Below, one piece after another: positions 37,235-45,523 of a stretch of DNA of 56,663 nucleotides; position 1 is the stretch's first letter, and each line of letters begins with the position of its first letter. The notes beneath the pieces are model-generated. The model had not been told where the DNA came from. It searched no databases and saw only the letters and a program-made list of their open reading frames with translations. Both the position numbers and the translations under genes were made by a program. The DNA comes from an uncultured Acidimicrobiaceae bacterium (lineage in GTDB: Bacteria; Actinomycetota; Acidimicrobiia; Acidimicrobiales; Ilumatobacteraceae), in the NCBI GenBank assembly GCA_903919455.1, contig CAIXIJ010000133.1:1-56663 (forward strand). The letters run 5' to 3'.

Positions 37235-38782
37235 TCAGTTGAACCGGGAAGCGCTCGGCTGCATCCCGGCGAACTGATTCAACTTGCCCAGCGCTGCAAC
37301 CGTGCTGCGCATCGCGTCGGGTGGCACCGGGTGGCTGATGAGGTACCCCTGTGCCTTCTCGCAGTCGAGGTCGATGAGCACCTGCAGTTGATGCATGCTC
37401 TCCACGCCTTCGGCCACGATCTCCATGCCGAGCGAACGGCCGAGGATGATGATCGTGCGGACCAGACTGCGGTCGTTGGGGTTCTCCGCAACGCCGCGGA
37501 TGAACGCCCGGTCGATCTTGATGCGGTGCAGCGGAAACTTCTGCAGCAGTGACAGCGACGAGTAGCCGGTGCCGAAGTCGTCGAGTGCCACGCGGACACC
37601 CAATTCGCTGAGCCGGTGCAGGGTGGCGATGGTGCGCTCGGGCTCGGTGATCATCACGCCCTCGGTGACCTCCAGCCACACCAGGTTGGCGGGCACGCCG
37701 GAACGAGCGATGGCCTCGCTGACGATGTGCGGGAAGTTCGGGTCGGCCAACTGCACGGGCGACACGTTCACCGACATGGTGCAGATGGGGGTGCACACGC
37801 CATCGTCGATCCACTGGCGAAGCTGGGTGAGCGCTTCCAGCAGCGCCCACGCGCCGATGGGCACGATGGTGCCGTTGTCTTCTGCGATCGGGATGAACTC
37901 CGCAGGTGACACGATCGTGCCATTGCCCTGCTGCCACCGCATGAGCGCCTCGAAGCCCACCACCTGCTTGGTTCGCAGGTCGAAGATCGGCTGATGAAAC
38001 AGGCGGAGCTCGCGGCGATCCAGCGCCCGGTGCAAGGCGGTCTCCACCGCCAGGCGATGCGCAACTCGCTCGTGCATCGAGGCGTCGTACACGGCGATGC
38101 CGTTGCGGCCGGCGTCCTTTGCCCGATACATCGCGGTGTCGGCGTGCCGCACGAGATCCTCGGCCGAGTCGTTCGATGTGCGGCTGATCCACGCCACACC
38201 GATGCTGGCGGTGATGAACACGTCGCCATGGCTCAACGCCAACGGATCCCGGAGCAGGACCAGCAGTGTCGATGCGAACGCCTGCGCTACTTCTGGGGAG
38301 GCCGGGCTGGGATCCAGCACCACGTACTCGTCGCCTGAGACTCGTGCGACGAACGCGTCTGCGGGCACGGCGGAACGCAGACGGTCGGCGACGATGCACA
38401 GCACCTCGTCGCCAGCGGCGTGGCCGAGCGAGTCGTTGATGTTCTTGAATCGGTCGAGGTCGACGAAGTAGATCGTGGGGTGCTGCTCTGCAGCCCACGA
38501 ACTGCGGAGCAGCGTCGAAATCTCCTGCAGCAGCACCGTGCGGTTCGGCAGTCCGGTGAGTGGGTCGGTCTGTGCGCCGTGGATAAGCGCGGCCTGGGTC
38601 TGCGACGTGACCTGCATGGTGCGCAGGACGAGGGCGGTGGCTGCAGCGCCGACTGTCATCGCGATGGCCAAGCACAGCATCACCGTGCGCACCCTGTGGT
38701 CGGACGCGCTGATGGCGACGGCTGCCACTGCGCCGCCGACCCCCAGGTACCACCAGGTGAGGAGTGCTGCCACTCGCTTCAT
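37235..38782 (-). CDS. GGDEF-EAL cyclic-di-GMP protein, membrane-anchored
   Basis: The 515-residue protein has two helices at the N-terminus (about 5-25 and 33-55), a GGDEF domain at about 70-235 and an EAL domain at about 250-505. The cyclase motif is SGDEY (149-153), a divergent form whose activity is doubtful. The phosphodiesterase side looks complete: FEALMRW, NVSPVQL, LEVTEG, LDDFGTGYSSL, KIDRAFI and AEGVES. I expect c-di-GMP hydrolysis with a regulatory cyclase-like domain. GGGAGG lies 3 nt before the ATG. Confidence 0.9.
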   Translation of the reverse strand: MKRVAALLTWWYLGVGGAVAAVAISASDHRVRTVMLCLAIAMTVGAAATALVLRTMQVTSQTQAALIHGAQTDPLTGLPNRTVLLQEISTLLRSSWAAEQHPTIYFVDLDRFKNINDSLGHAAGDEVLCIVADRLRSAVPADAFVARVSGDEYVVLDPSPASPEVAQAFASTLLVLLRDPLALSHGDVFITASIGVAWISRTSNDSAEDLVRHADTAMYRAKDAGRNGIAVYDASMHERVAHRLAVETALHRALDRRELRLFHQPIFDLRTKQVVGFEALMRWQQGNGTIVSPAEFIPIAEDNGTIVPIGAWALLEALTQLRQWIDDGVCTPICTMSVNVSPVQLADPNFPHIVSEAIARSGVPANLVWLEVTEGVMITEPERTIATLHRLSELGVRVALDDFGTGYSSLSLLQKFPLHRIKIDRAFIRGVAENPNDRSLVRTIIILGRSLGMEIVAEGVESMHQLQVLIDLDCEKAQGYLISHPVPPDAMRSTVAALGKLNQFAGMQPSASRFN

Positions 38783-38805
38783 ACGCCTCCCGAAAACGTC
38801 CGGTA

Positions 38806-38811
38806 ATGATA
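38806..38811 (-). promoter_or_regulatory. Putative -10 box of the GGDEF-EAL gene
   Basis: TATCAT on the minus strand gives a leader of about 17 nt including GGGAGG. No good -35 is visible. Confidence 0.3.
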
Positions 38812-38843
38812 CGGCACAACCTGGGGATTCGCGCAAGGGGTGA

Positions 38844-38849
38844 TATTCT
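38844..38849 (+). promoter_or_regulatory. Possible distal promoter of phoH
   Basis: TATTCT is preceded by TGA in the extended -10 arrangement. A transcript from here would have a leader of about 100 nt before phoH. It would include the second candidate, TACGGT at 38915-38920. Confidence 0.3.
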
Positions 38850-38928
38850 GCGCGCGCCCTGTGGAGTTTTCGGCCCGATCGGCGAAGGTCGTGTCCGACC
38901 GGCCGATGGTTCGCTACGGTAGGCGGAG

Positions 38929-38958
38929 ATGAGTCCACATTCGGGCCCCACAGCATGA
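38929..38958 (+). CDS. Possible nine-codon leader ORF before phoH
   Basis: ATG at 38929 opens MSPHSGPTA, whose TGA overlaps the phoH ATG as ATGA. TACGGT (38915-38920) ends 8 nt before it, so the transcript would begin almost on this ATG. It could deliver ribosomes to phoH, which lacks its own ribosome site. No protein evidence can be judged at this length. Confidence 0.25.
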   Translation: MSPHSGPTA

Positions 38959-39911
38959 CGTCAGTGGTGCAGCCATACTCCGTCATCGTTCCGGGCGCGC
39001 ACCTGATGGCTGCGCTCGTCGGCCAGCGAGATGCGCACCTACGCGCCATCGAGGCCGCCTTCCCCGAGTGCACGATGGTGGCCCGCGGTAACGAGATCCA
39101 CATTGCCGGCGCGCAGGCCGAGGTCGTGGGCCGCCTGTGCGAGGAACTCGTGGTCCTGCTGCAGCAGGGCCAGCATCTCGACGAGGCCAGTCTGCGGCGC
39201 AGCATCGACATGGTGCGCGACAACGAACGCCCCAGCAAGGTGCTCACCGACGACATCATGAAGGGTTCCAAAGGCCGCCCGGTGCGCCCGAAGACCGCTG
39301 GCCAGAAGCGCTACATCGATGCCATCCGCGAACACGTCATCACGTTCGGCCTTGGGCCGGCGGGTACTGGCAAGAGTTGGCTCGCCGTGGCGATGGCCGT
39401 CCACGCATTGCAGAGCAAGCAGGTTCAGCGCATCATCCTCACCCGTCCTGCGGTGGAGGCTGGCGAGCGACTCGGCTTCCTGCCGGGCGACCTGATGGCC
39501 AAGATCGACCCGTACCTGCGGCCGCTCTACGACGCCCTGTACGACATGCTCGAGCCGGAAGGCGCCCAGAAATTGCTCGAGCGTCAGGCAGTGGAAGTTG
39601 CGCCCCTGGCGTTCATGCGTGGCCGCACCCTGAACAACAGTTTCATCATCCTCGACGAGGCGCAGAACGCCACGCCCGAGCAGATGAAGATGTTCCTCAC
39701 CCGCATCGGGTTCGGTTCCAAGGTGGTCGTCACCGGCGACACCACACAGGTCGACGTGCCGGATGGCCGCAGCGGCCTCATCGGCCTCGAGAAGACACTC
39801 ACCGGTATCGAAGGCCTCACCTTCGTGCACCTCGGTGCGGGTGATGTGGTGCGGCACCGCATCGTCGCCGACATCGTCGCCGCCTACGAGAAGGCGAGTC
39901 CCCGTGCCTGA
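38955..39911 (+). CDS. phoH: PhoH-like ATPase (YbeZ)
   Basis: The 318-residue P-loop ATPase has an N-terminal KH-like region with a basic patch, Walker A GPAGTGKS at 134-141, LTRPAVEAGERLGFLPGD and Walker B FIILDEAQNATPEQMKMFLTRIG (about 225-247). PhoH/YbeZ proteins act as RNA-linked ATPases with YbeY in rRNA maturation and quality control. The ybeY gene follows with an 8-bp overlap, which supports that pairing. Confidence 0.93.
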   Translation: MTSVVQPYSVIVPGAHLMAALVGQRDAHLRAIEAAFPECTMVARGNEIHIAGAQAEVVGRLCEELVVLLQQGQHLDEASLRRSIDMVRDNERPSKVLTDDIMKGSKGRPVRPKTAGQKRYIDAIREHVITFGLGPAGTGKSWLAVAMAVHALQSKQVQRIILTRPAVEAGERLGFLPGDLMAKIDPYLRPLYDALYDMLEPEGAQKLLERQAVEVAPLAFMRGRTLNNSFIILDEAQNATPEQMKMFLTRIGFGSKVVVTGDTTQVDVPDGRSGLIGLEKTLTGIEGLTFVHLGAGDVVRHRIVADIVAAYEKASPRA

Positions 39912-40500
39912 TTCCTCCCGCCCGCGGGTCGATGCGCCCCGCCGAGTCGGTGGCGATGGTGAACCCGAGGTGTTCTGCGCCGACGAACAGGCTGAACTCG
40001 CCGTCGAGGTGGAGCGCTGGCAGACACTCGCCATCGAGGTGCTGCGCGCCGAAGGGGTTCGGGGCTTGGCCGAGCTGTCGTTGCTGTTCATCAGCGAGGC
40101 CGAGATCACGGAACTGAACCACGACTACATGGGCAAGGACGGCCCCACCGACGTGTTGGCATTCCCCATCGACGCCGGCGAGGCCGAGATGGTGCTGCAC
40201 AACCAACCGTTGAACCGCGGCCCGGATCGATCGCCGCCCGACCCGGGCGACATGCCCCTACTGCTCGGCGACGTGGTGATCTGCCCCGCTGTGGCCGCCA
40301 AACAGGCACCGGAACACGCGGGCACGCTCGACGACGAGCTGGCACTGCTGGTGGTGCACGGCATTCTGCACGTGCTGGGTTACGACCACGACGAACCGGA
40401 CGCCACCGCCGCAATGCGGGCGCGCGAACTCGCTCTCCTCGAGGCACACCACTGGCACGGCGCAGCCCCCGTCGGCTTCCGGCAGGAGCACGCTGAATGA
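39904..40500 (+). CDS. ybeY: Endoribonuclease YbeY
   Basis: The 198-residue metalloenzyme takes part in 16S rRNA 3' end maturation and ribosome quality control. The zinc site HGILHVLGYDH is intact near residue 150, and NHDYMGKDGPTDVLAFP is the family's mid block. The GTG start overlaps the phoH stop by 8 bp, and the ybeY stop overlaps the next ATG by 4 bp, so three genes are translationally coupled. The first 25 residues are poorly conserved. Confidence 0.93.
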   Translation: MPDSSRPRVDAPRRVGGDGEPEVFCADEQAELAVEVERWQTLAIEVLRAEGVRGLAELSLLFISEAEITELNHDYMGKDGPTDVLAFPIDAGEAEMVLHNQPLNRGPDRSPPDPGDMPLLLGDVVICPAVAAKQAPEHAGTLDDELALLVVHGILHVLGYDHDEPDATAAMRARELALLEAHHWHGAAPVGFRQEHAE

Positions 40501-41780
40501 TTGCCGCCTCGGTGAGCAACCTCGACATCTTGATGCTTGTTGTCATCTTCGTTCTGCTGCTCGTGCTGGTATTCCTGTCGGTGGCGGAGATGGCGCTGTC
40601 GCGCATGTCGAGGCCGAGGGCCACGTCGTTGGCCGAGAAGGGCACCAAGTCGGGCAAGGCGTTGAAGCGCCTTGTGGCGGAGCCCGAGCGCTGGGTGAAC
40701 CCACTGCTGCTCACCGTCAACATCTGCCAGATCGTGCAGGCCACGCTCACCGGTGTGGTGGCGGGCAACCTGTTCGGCGCCGCCGGTGTTGCTGTTGGCG
40801 TGGTGCTGAACGTGGTGGTGTTCTTCGTGCTGGCGGAGGCCGTGCCGAAGACCTATGCCGTGTTGTATCCGCAACGCGCCGCCCTCTGGGTGGCCCGACC
40901 CACATTGGCGCTCGTGGCGTTCCCGCCGTTGCAGTGGGTGTCGCGGGCGCTGATCAAGTTCACCAACGTCATCGTGAAGGGCAAGGGTCTCGAGCAGGGC
41001 CCCTTCGTCTCCGAGAGCGAATTGCTTGGCATCGTCGAAACCGCCGTCGACGACGAGGTGATCGAGGAAGAAGAACGCGAACTCATCGAGAGCATCATCG
41101 AGTTCGGCGACACCGTGGCCCGCGAGATCATGGTGCCTCGGCCCGACATCGTCACCATTCCTCACCCGGCCACGGTCACGCAGGGGCTCGACATCGCGCT
41201 GGAGAACGGCTACAGCCGCATTCCCGTGGTGAACGACGACGACGATGACGATGATGTGCTGGGTGTGGTGTTCGCTAAGGACCTGATGACTGCCGAGCGC
41301 GCCGGTGGGGGCGAGAGAGCCATCACCGAGCTGTTGCGCCCGGTGAAGTTCATTCCGGAGAACAAACCGGTGAACCGGCTGATGCGCGAGATGCAGGCCG
41401 AGAAGTTCCACCTTGCGCTGGTGGCCGACGAGTACGGCGCATTGTCGGGGCTGATCACGCTCGAAGACTGCCTTGAGGAACTCGTCGGCGAGATCATCGA
41501 CGAGCACGACGAAGAAGACGACGACGTGGAGGCACTCGGCGACGGCTCGTACCTGGTGGACGGCGGCACCTCCATCGGCGACCTCAACGAACTGCTCAGC
41601 GTGTCCATCCCCGACGACGACTGGGACACCGTGGGCGGCTTCCTCTTCGGCACCCTGGAGCACCTGCCCGAAGAAGGCGAGTCCATCGTGCACGAGGGCT
41701 GGCGGTTCACGGCTGTGGAGATGGACGGCCGCCGCGTGCGCAAGGTGAAGGTCACCCTCGAACCCGAATCGACGGACTGA
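40497..41780 (+). CDS. CNNM/CBS domain transporter (hemolysin C / CorC family)
   Basis: The 427-residue membrane protein has an N-terminal CNNM domain of about four helices, two CBS domains (REIMVPRPDIVTIP ... SRIPVV and the VADEYGALSGLITLEDCLEELVGEI region) and a C-terminal CorC/HlyC domain (GDGSYLVDGGTSIGDLNELL). Relatives move magnesium or cobalt out of cells. An Asp stretch of seven residues lies between the CBS parts. It is the usual neighbour of phoH-ybeY. Confidence 0.9.
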   Translation: MIAASVSNLDILMLVVIFVLLLVLVFLSVAEMALSRMSRPRATSLAEKGTKSGKALKRLVAEPERWVNPLLLTVNICQIVQATLTGVVAGNLFGAAGVAVGVVLNVVVFFVLAEAVPKTYAVLYPQRAALWVARPTLALVAFPPLQWVSRALIKFTNVIVKGKGLEQGPFVSESELLGIVETAVDDEVIEEEERELIESIIEFGDTVAREIMVPRPDIVTIPHPATVTQGLDIALENGYSRIPVVNDDDDDDDVLGVVFAKDLMTAERAGGGERAITELLRPVKFIPENKPVNRLMREMQAEKFHLALVADEYGALSGLITLEDCLEELVGEIIDEHDEEDDDVEALGDGSYLVDGGTSIGDLNELLSVSIPDDDWDTVGGFLFGTLEHLPEEGESIVHEGWRFTAVEMDGRRVRKVKVTLEPESTD

Positions 41781-41798
41781 CCCGTCTGAAGCGTTCGG

Positions 41799-42911
41799 TC
41801 ACGGCCCGGCGAGTCGGTGCCGCTGTACCTTGCCCAGCGCCGTGCGCGGAATTGCGGTCGCCACCCGTACCTCTTTCGGGGCACAGAAGACGGGCAGTTG
41901 GGCGGCGACATGGGCGCGCACTTCCGCGAGCGTTGGTGGGTGCAGCGGGTCGGTGGGCACCACCCAGGCGACCAGTCGCTGCCCCCACTCGTTGTCGGCC
42001 ACGCCGGCCACTGCCGCATCGGCGATGGCCGGGTGGGTCGTCAGCACGGCGTCCACGGTCTCGGGCCACACGTTCTCGCCGCCGGTGATCACCAGGTCGC
42101 CGCGCCGACCCTCCACGTGCAGCCGCCCATCGGGTAGCCAGTGGCCGAGGTCGCCGGTGTGTAGCCATCCCTCGTCATCGAGCGGGGTGGAGCCGTCGCG
42201 GTAGCAGCGCAGCAGCATGGGCCCGCGCAACAGAATCTGGCCCTCGTGGTCGATCCGCACTTCCACACCGTCGAGCGGCACGCCGTCGTAGACCACGCCA
42301 CTGCCGGTCTCGGTGAGCCCGTAGGTGGCCACGCAGTTGGCGGGCCGATCCGCAGGTGGCCGAGCCCCGCCGAGCACTATCACTCGAAACAGCGCCGGGT
42401 CGATGCGTCGAAGCGCCGTGGGGACGAGCGACACTGCCGTGGCCCCGGCATGAGCGGCGGCAGTGACGGCATCGGCATCGAATCCGTCGTGCACCACCAG
42501 CGTCGCTCCGGTGATGAGCGCTCGGGTGATCACCGAAAGGCCACCGACGTGGGCGAGCGGCAGACACGCCAGCCACGTGTCGGCAGCGGTGGTGCCGAGG
42601 CGCGCTGCGGTGGCGTGGGCAGATGCAGCCACGGCATCGTGGGTGAGCACCACGCCCTTCGGGTTGCCCGTGGAGCCACTGGTGGCCATCACCAATGCGT
42701 CACCGGGTTCCACCGGGCGTCCAGGAAGGGTGTGTTCGCCGTGTGCGTCGACGATCCGCGATGGAGCCATCGCGTCGAGCAGGGCGGCTCGGGCAGCGGG
42801 TGGGAGCCGCCGGTCGATCGGCAGCACTGCGTCTCCGGCATCCCAGGCTCGACGCAGCGCATCCACAAAGGCGTCGCCGCCGGGAAGGTCGATGGCGACG
42901 AGATGCGGCAC
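41799..42911 (-). CDS. menE: o-Succinylbenzoate-CoA ligase (MenE)
   Basis: The 370-residue adenylate-forming enzyme is short for the family. It has MATSGSTGNPKGVVL, TYGLTETGSG, GWLHTGDLGHW and RTALGKVQRHRL with the catalytic Lys. It activates o-succinylbenzoate for menaquinone ring closure; the men neighbours support this over a general acyl-CoA ligase. The GTG start has TAGCCT 6 nt upstream and no ribosome site. Confidence 0.88.
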   Translation of the reverse strand: MPHLVAIDLPGGDAFVDALRRAWDAGDAVLPIDRRLPPAARAALLDAMAPSRIVDAHGEHTLPGRPVEPGDALVMATSGSTGNPKGVVLTHDAVAASAHATAARLGTTAADTWLACLPLAHVGGLSVITRALITGATLVVHDGFDADAVTAAAHAGATAVSLVPTALRRIDPALFRVIVLGGARPPADRPANCVATYGLTETGSGVVYDGVPLDGVEVRIDHEGQILLRGPMLLRCYRDGSTPLDDEGWLHTGDLGHWLPDGRLHVEGRRGDLVITGGENVWPETVDAVLTTHPAIADAAVAGVADNEWGQRLVAWVVPTDPLHPPTLAEVRAHVAAQLPVFCAPKEVRVATAIPRTALGKVQRHRLAGP

Positions 42912-42917
42912 ATGTGC

Positions 42918-42927
42918 AGGCTATTCC
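42918..42927. promoter_or_regulatory. Back-to-back -10 boxes of menE and menA
   Basis: On the minus strand TAGCCT (42918-42923) ends 6 nt before the menE GTG. On the plus strand TATTCC (42922-42927) ends 6 nt before the menA ATG. The two hexamers share two bases, and the starts are only 22 bp apart. RNA polymerase could hardly occupy both at once. Confidence 0.5.
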
Positions 42928-42933
42928 GCAAGA

Positions 42934-43809
42934 ATGACCACGATGAATCGCTGGATCGTTGGTGCCCGCCCCCGCACGCTGCCTGCAGCAGTGGTGCCTG
43001 TTGCGTTGGGCGCTGCCGCAGCCGCTGGCGAGGTGGGTGCGGTGTGGTGGCGCGCCGCGTTGGCGTTGGTGGTGAGCCTGGCCCTGCAGGTGGGCGTGAA
43101 CTATGCCAACGACTACAGCGACGGCGTGCGCGGCACCGATGCCATCCGCGTCGGTCCTGTCCGCCTGGTGGGCAGCGGCCTCGCCTCAGCGGGTGCGGTG
43201 AAGAAGGCGGCGTTCGCTGCGTTCGGCGTTGCTGCGGTGGCAGGCCTCGTGCTGGCCCTAGAGACCACCTGGTGGCTCCTGGTGGTGGGTGCGGCCGCCA
43301 TCTTGGCCGGCTGGTTCTACACGGGGGGCCCGAAGCCCTACGGCTACCTGGGCCTTGGCGAATTGTTCGTGTTCGTGTTCTTCGGTCTCGTCGCCACTGC
43401 GGGTACCGCCTATGTGGTGTGCGAGCGCATCACGGCGGTTGCCTGGCTTGCCGGCTGCATGGCCGGCTGTCTGGCGTGTGCGCTGCTGGTGATCAACAAT
43501 CTGCGCGACATCCCCACCGACGTCGACGCTGGGAAACGAACGATGGCCGTTCGTCTCGGCGACGCCAAGACCCGCACGTTCTATCTTGCGCTGCTGGCGA
43601 TCGCCTTCGTGCTGGTGGTCGTCATCGCCGCGGTCGACCGGCCACTCGCCTGTATCGGCGTGCTGGGCATCGTTGTCGCGGTGCCGGCCGCCAAGGCCAT
43701 CCGCAACGGTGCGAAGGGCCGCGAACTGATTCCCATTCTTGGCATCACCGGAAAGGTGCAACTTGTCACCGGTCTGCTCGCTGCGCTGGGCATGGTGTTG
43801 TCGGCGTGA
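42934..43809 (+). CDS. menA: 1,4-Dihydroxy-2-naphthoate polyprenyltransferase (MenA)
   Basis: The 291-residue membrane enzyme attaches the prenyl chain to dihydroxynaphthoate. It has NYANDYSDGVRGTD, the first Asp-rich prenyl-diphosphate site, and NNLRDIPTDVDAGKRTMAVRLGD, the second, with about eight helices. A second ATG at 42943 is possible. Its stop overlaps the next GTG by 4 bp. Confidence 0.93.
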   Translation: MTTMNRWIVGARPRTLPAAVVPVALGAAAAAGEVGAVWWRAALALVVSLALQVGVNYANDYSDGVRGTDAIRVGPVRLVGSGLASAGAVKKAAFAAFGVAAVAGLVLALETTWWLLVVGAAAILAGWFYTGGPKPYGYLGLGELFVFVFFGLVATAGTAYVVCERITAVAWLAGCMAGCLACALLVINNLRDIPTDVDAGKRTMAVRLGDAKTRTFYLALLAIAFVLVVVIAAVDRPLACIGVLGIVVAVPAAKAIRNGAKGRELIPILGITGKVQLVTGLLAALGMVLSA

Positions 43810-44063
43810 TCCACCACGAGCGCACCGCCCCGCCGGAGGCAAACCGCAAAGCGGCCGTCGCCCTGGCGATGTCGCTGGTGGGGTTGTTCTGCGTGCCGGT
43901 GGTGCTGTCCATCGCTGCCATCGTGGTGGCCGTGCTGGCTCGCAGCGAGATGGACCGAACCGGCCGCAACTACGTGAACGGCGGCATGACCAAGTGGGCG
44001 ATCGGCCTGGGTGTGCTCGGCATTGCGCTGGGCGTGCCACAGGTGTGGCACTGGTTCAGCTAG
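43806..44063 (+). CDS. Small DUF4190-like membrane protein
   Basis: The 85-residue protein has two helices separated by ARSEMDRTGRNYVNGGMTKW, which matches small DUF4190 proteins that carry a similar GRxYxxGG loop. Function unknown. The GTG start overlaps the menA stop by 4 bp, so it is coupled to menA. It converges on menH with a 4-bp overlap. Confidence 0.7.
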   Translation: MIHHERTAPPEANRKAAVALAMSLVGLFCVPVVLSIAAIVVAVLARSEMDRTGRNYVNGGMTKWAIGLGVLGIALGVPQVWHWFS

Positions 44064-44836
44064 CGAGCCAGTAGCGCCTCGAGCGCCGCCGTCACCGCAG
44101 CAGGCTGGTCGAGATGCGCAGCGTGCGCGGCGGCAGGCACGATGGTGCATGCGCCTCGCGGTACGGCGCTGGCGATCTGTCGGGCGATGGCGGTGAACTT
44201 GTCGTCGCGCTCACCGGCCATCGCCAGCACCGGCATGTTCAGTTCGCGCAAACGCGGCCACAACGAACCCTGTGCCCCAGTGCCAGCGAGACGCAGGCTG
44301 CTGGCCAGACCCGCCACGGTGTTGCGTCGGCGATCGTCCATCTCCAGTCTTCCCACGGGGCGGCCGCCGAACAGGGGGAGTGCCACCCACTCCTGCAGAA
44401 ACGTATCCAGGCCAACCTCTTCCAGGCGAGCGATGACGGTGTCGTCGCTCTCGCGGCGTAACGCTCGTTCCTCGTCGTTGTCGATGCCCGGGTTGGCGCC
44501 GATAACTGCCAGTGCCTGCACGACGCTCGGGTACATCAATGCCACGTGCAGCGCAGCGCGACCGCCCAGGCTGTACCCCACGTAGGTGGCAGGTCCGCCG
44601 ATGGCGGCGATCATGTCGGCGGCGCGACGCAGATCTGCTCGGGCATGTTCGGAGCCCGCATGGCCCGGCAAGTCGATCACCACTGCTTGGAAACCGGCAT
44701 CGACGAAGTGTTCGGCGATCGGCTTCCAGGAGTTCGCGGTCTGTGTGAAGCCGTGCAGGAACACCAACCGGCGCGCACCTTCGGGGCCGGCAACCTCCGC
44801 ACCGAGGCGCCCGGAGATCTGCCGCCACACGGTCAT
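44060..44836 (-). CDS. menH: Alpha/beta hydrolase, probable MenH (SHCHC synthase)
   Basis: The 258-residue protein has the VFLHGFTQTANSW oxyanion region, the nucleophile elbow VGYSLGGRAALHVAL and a late His in AAHAAHLDQP. The GYSxGGR elbow is what I expect for MenH, which eliminates pyruvate from SEPHCHC. Its place among men genes supports this; a general hydrolase remains possible. Its ATG overlaps the DsbA-like gene stop in ATGA. Confidence 0.8.
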   Translation of the reverse strand: MTVWRQISGRLGAEVAGPEGARRLVFLHGFTQTANSWKPIAEHFVDAGFQAVVIDLPGHAGSEHARADLRRAADMIAAIGGPATYVGYSLGGRAALHVALMYPSVVQALAVIGANPGIDNDEERALRRESDDTVIARLEEVGLDTFLQEWVALPLFGGRPVGRLEMDDRRRNTVAGLASSLRLAGTGAQGSLWPRLRELNMPVLAMAGERDDKFTAIARQIASAVPRGACTIVPAAAHAAHLDQPAAVTAALEALLAR

Positions 44837-45492
44837 GACGATTCGCTCTCGCGGCGATCGATGAGACGGCGGACCACGTTCACGAACGTATCGGCATCCT
44901 GAGCGCCAGGGATGGCCCACTTGCCATCGAGCACAAACGTGGGCACCGCGGTGATTTCTGCCTCCGCTGCGTACTGGATCTGGGCCCGCACTTCGGCCAG
45001 TCCGTCGTCGCTGTCGAGAAAGGCACGCACACCGTCTCGGGCCATACCCACGTCGGCGGCGCAGTCGGACAACACCTCAGGGTCGCCCACGTCGAGGCCC
45101 TCGACGAAGTACGCCTTCAACAGTCGTTCCTTCAGCGCGTACTGGTGCCCGGTACCTTCGGCCAGCCACAGCAGGCGATGGGCAAGCAGTGTGTTGGCGC
45201 GCAGTGCCAGTTCCATGTGGAACTCGAGGCCCTCCTCGGCCGCGACGGACGACACGTGGTTCAGGATCTGCTCGGCGCGTTCCTCGCCCCCGAACTTCTT
45301 GGCGTACGCCTCCTTCACCGGGGCCGACTTTCCGGGCGACGCGGTGGGATCCAGTTGGTAGGCGCGGTACACGATCTCGAACTGCACTTCATCCTGCAGT
45401 TGGGCGATGGCCGTCTCGAACCGGCGTTTCCCGATGTAACACCAGGGACACACGACGTCGGACCACACTTCGACACTCACGGTGGGTAGCAC
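44833..45492 (-). CDS. DsbA-family oxidoreductase, FrnE-like
   Basis: The 219-residue protein has the thioredoxin-like CPWC site at residues 15-18 (SDVVCPWCYIGKRRFE), the inserted helical domain and a cis-Pro block ITAVPTFVLDG. There is no signal peptide, so it is a cytosolic FrnE type, related to polyketide and stress proteins. I chose the GTG at 45492 because TATCCT ends 7 nt before it; a longer frame begins at 45561. It is cotranscribed with menH. Confidence 0.85.
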   Translation of the reverse strand: MLPTVSVEVWSDVVCPWCYIGKRRFETAIAQLQDEVQFEIVYRAYQLDPTASPGKSAPVKEAYAKKFGGEERAEQILNHVSSVAAEEGLEFHMELALRANTLLAHRLLWLAEGTGHQYALKERLLKAYFVEGLDVGDPEVLSDCAADVGMARDGVRAFLDSDDGLAEVRAQIQYAAEAEITAVPTFVLDGKWAIPGAQDADTFVNVVRRLIDRRESESS

Positions 45493-45499
45493 GTGGCCG

Positions 45500-45517
45500 A
45501 GGATACGCCCGTATCGT
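45500..45517. promoter_or_regulatory. Palindromic divergent promoter of the DsbA-like gene and menD
   Basis: TATCCT (minus, 45500-45505) ends 7 nt before the GTG at 45492, and TATCGT (plus, 45512-45517) ends 6 nt before the menD ATG. Together they form the palindrome GATAC-gccc-GTATC (45502-45515). The two start codons are 31 bp apart. Confidence 0.5.
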
Positions 45518-45523
45518 GGCTGC

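Noticed and set aside
40497-41780. True hemolysin
   Set aside because: The HlyC/CorC name is historical; the domains are those of a CNNM/CBS ion transporter.
41771-41786. Hairpin at the end of the CNNM/CBS gene
   Set aside because: Only a 5-bp stem (GACGG/CCGTC) and no T-tract.
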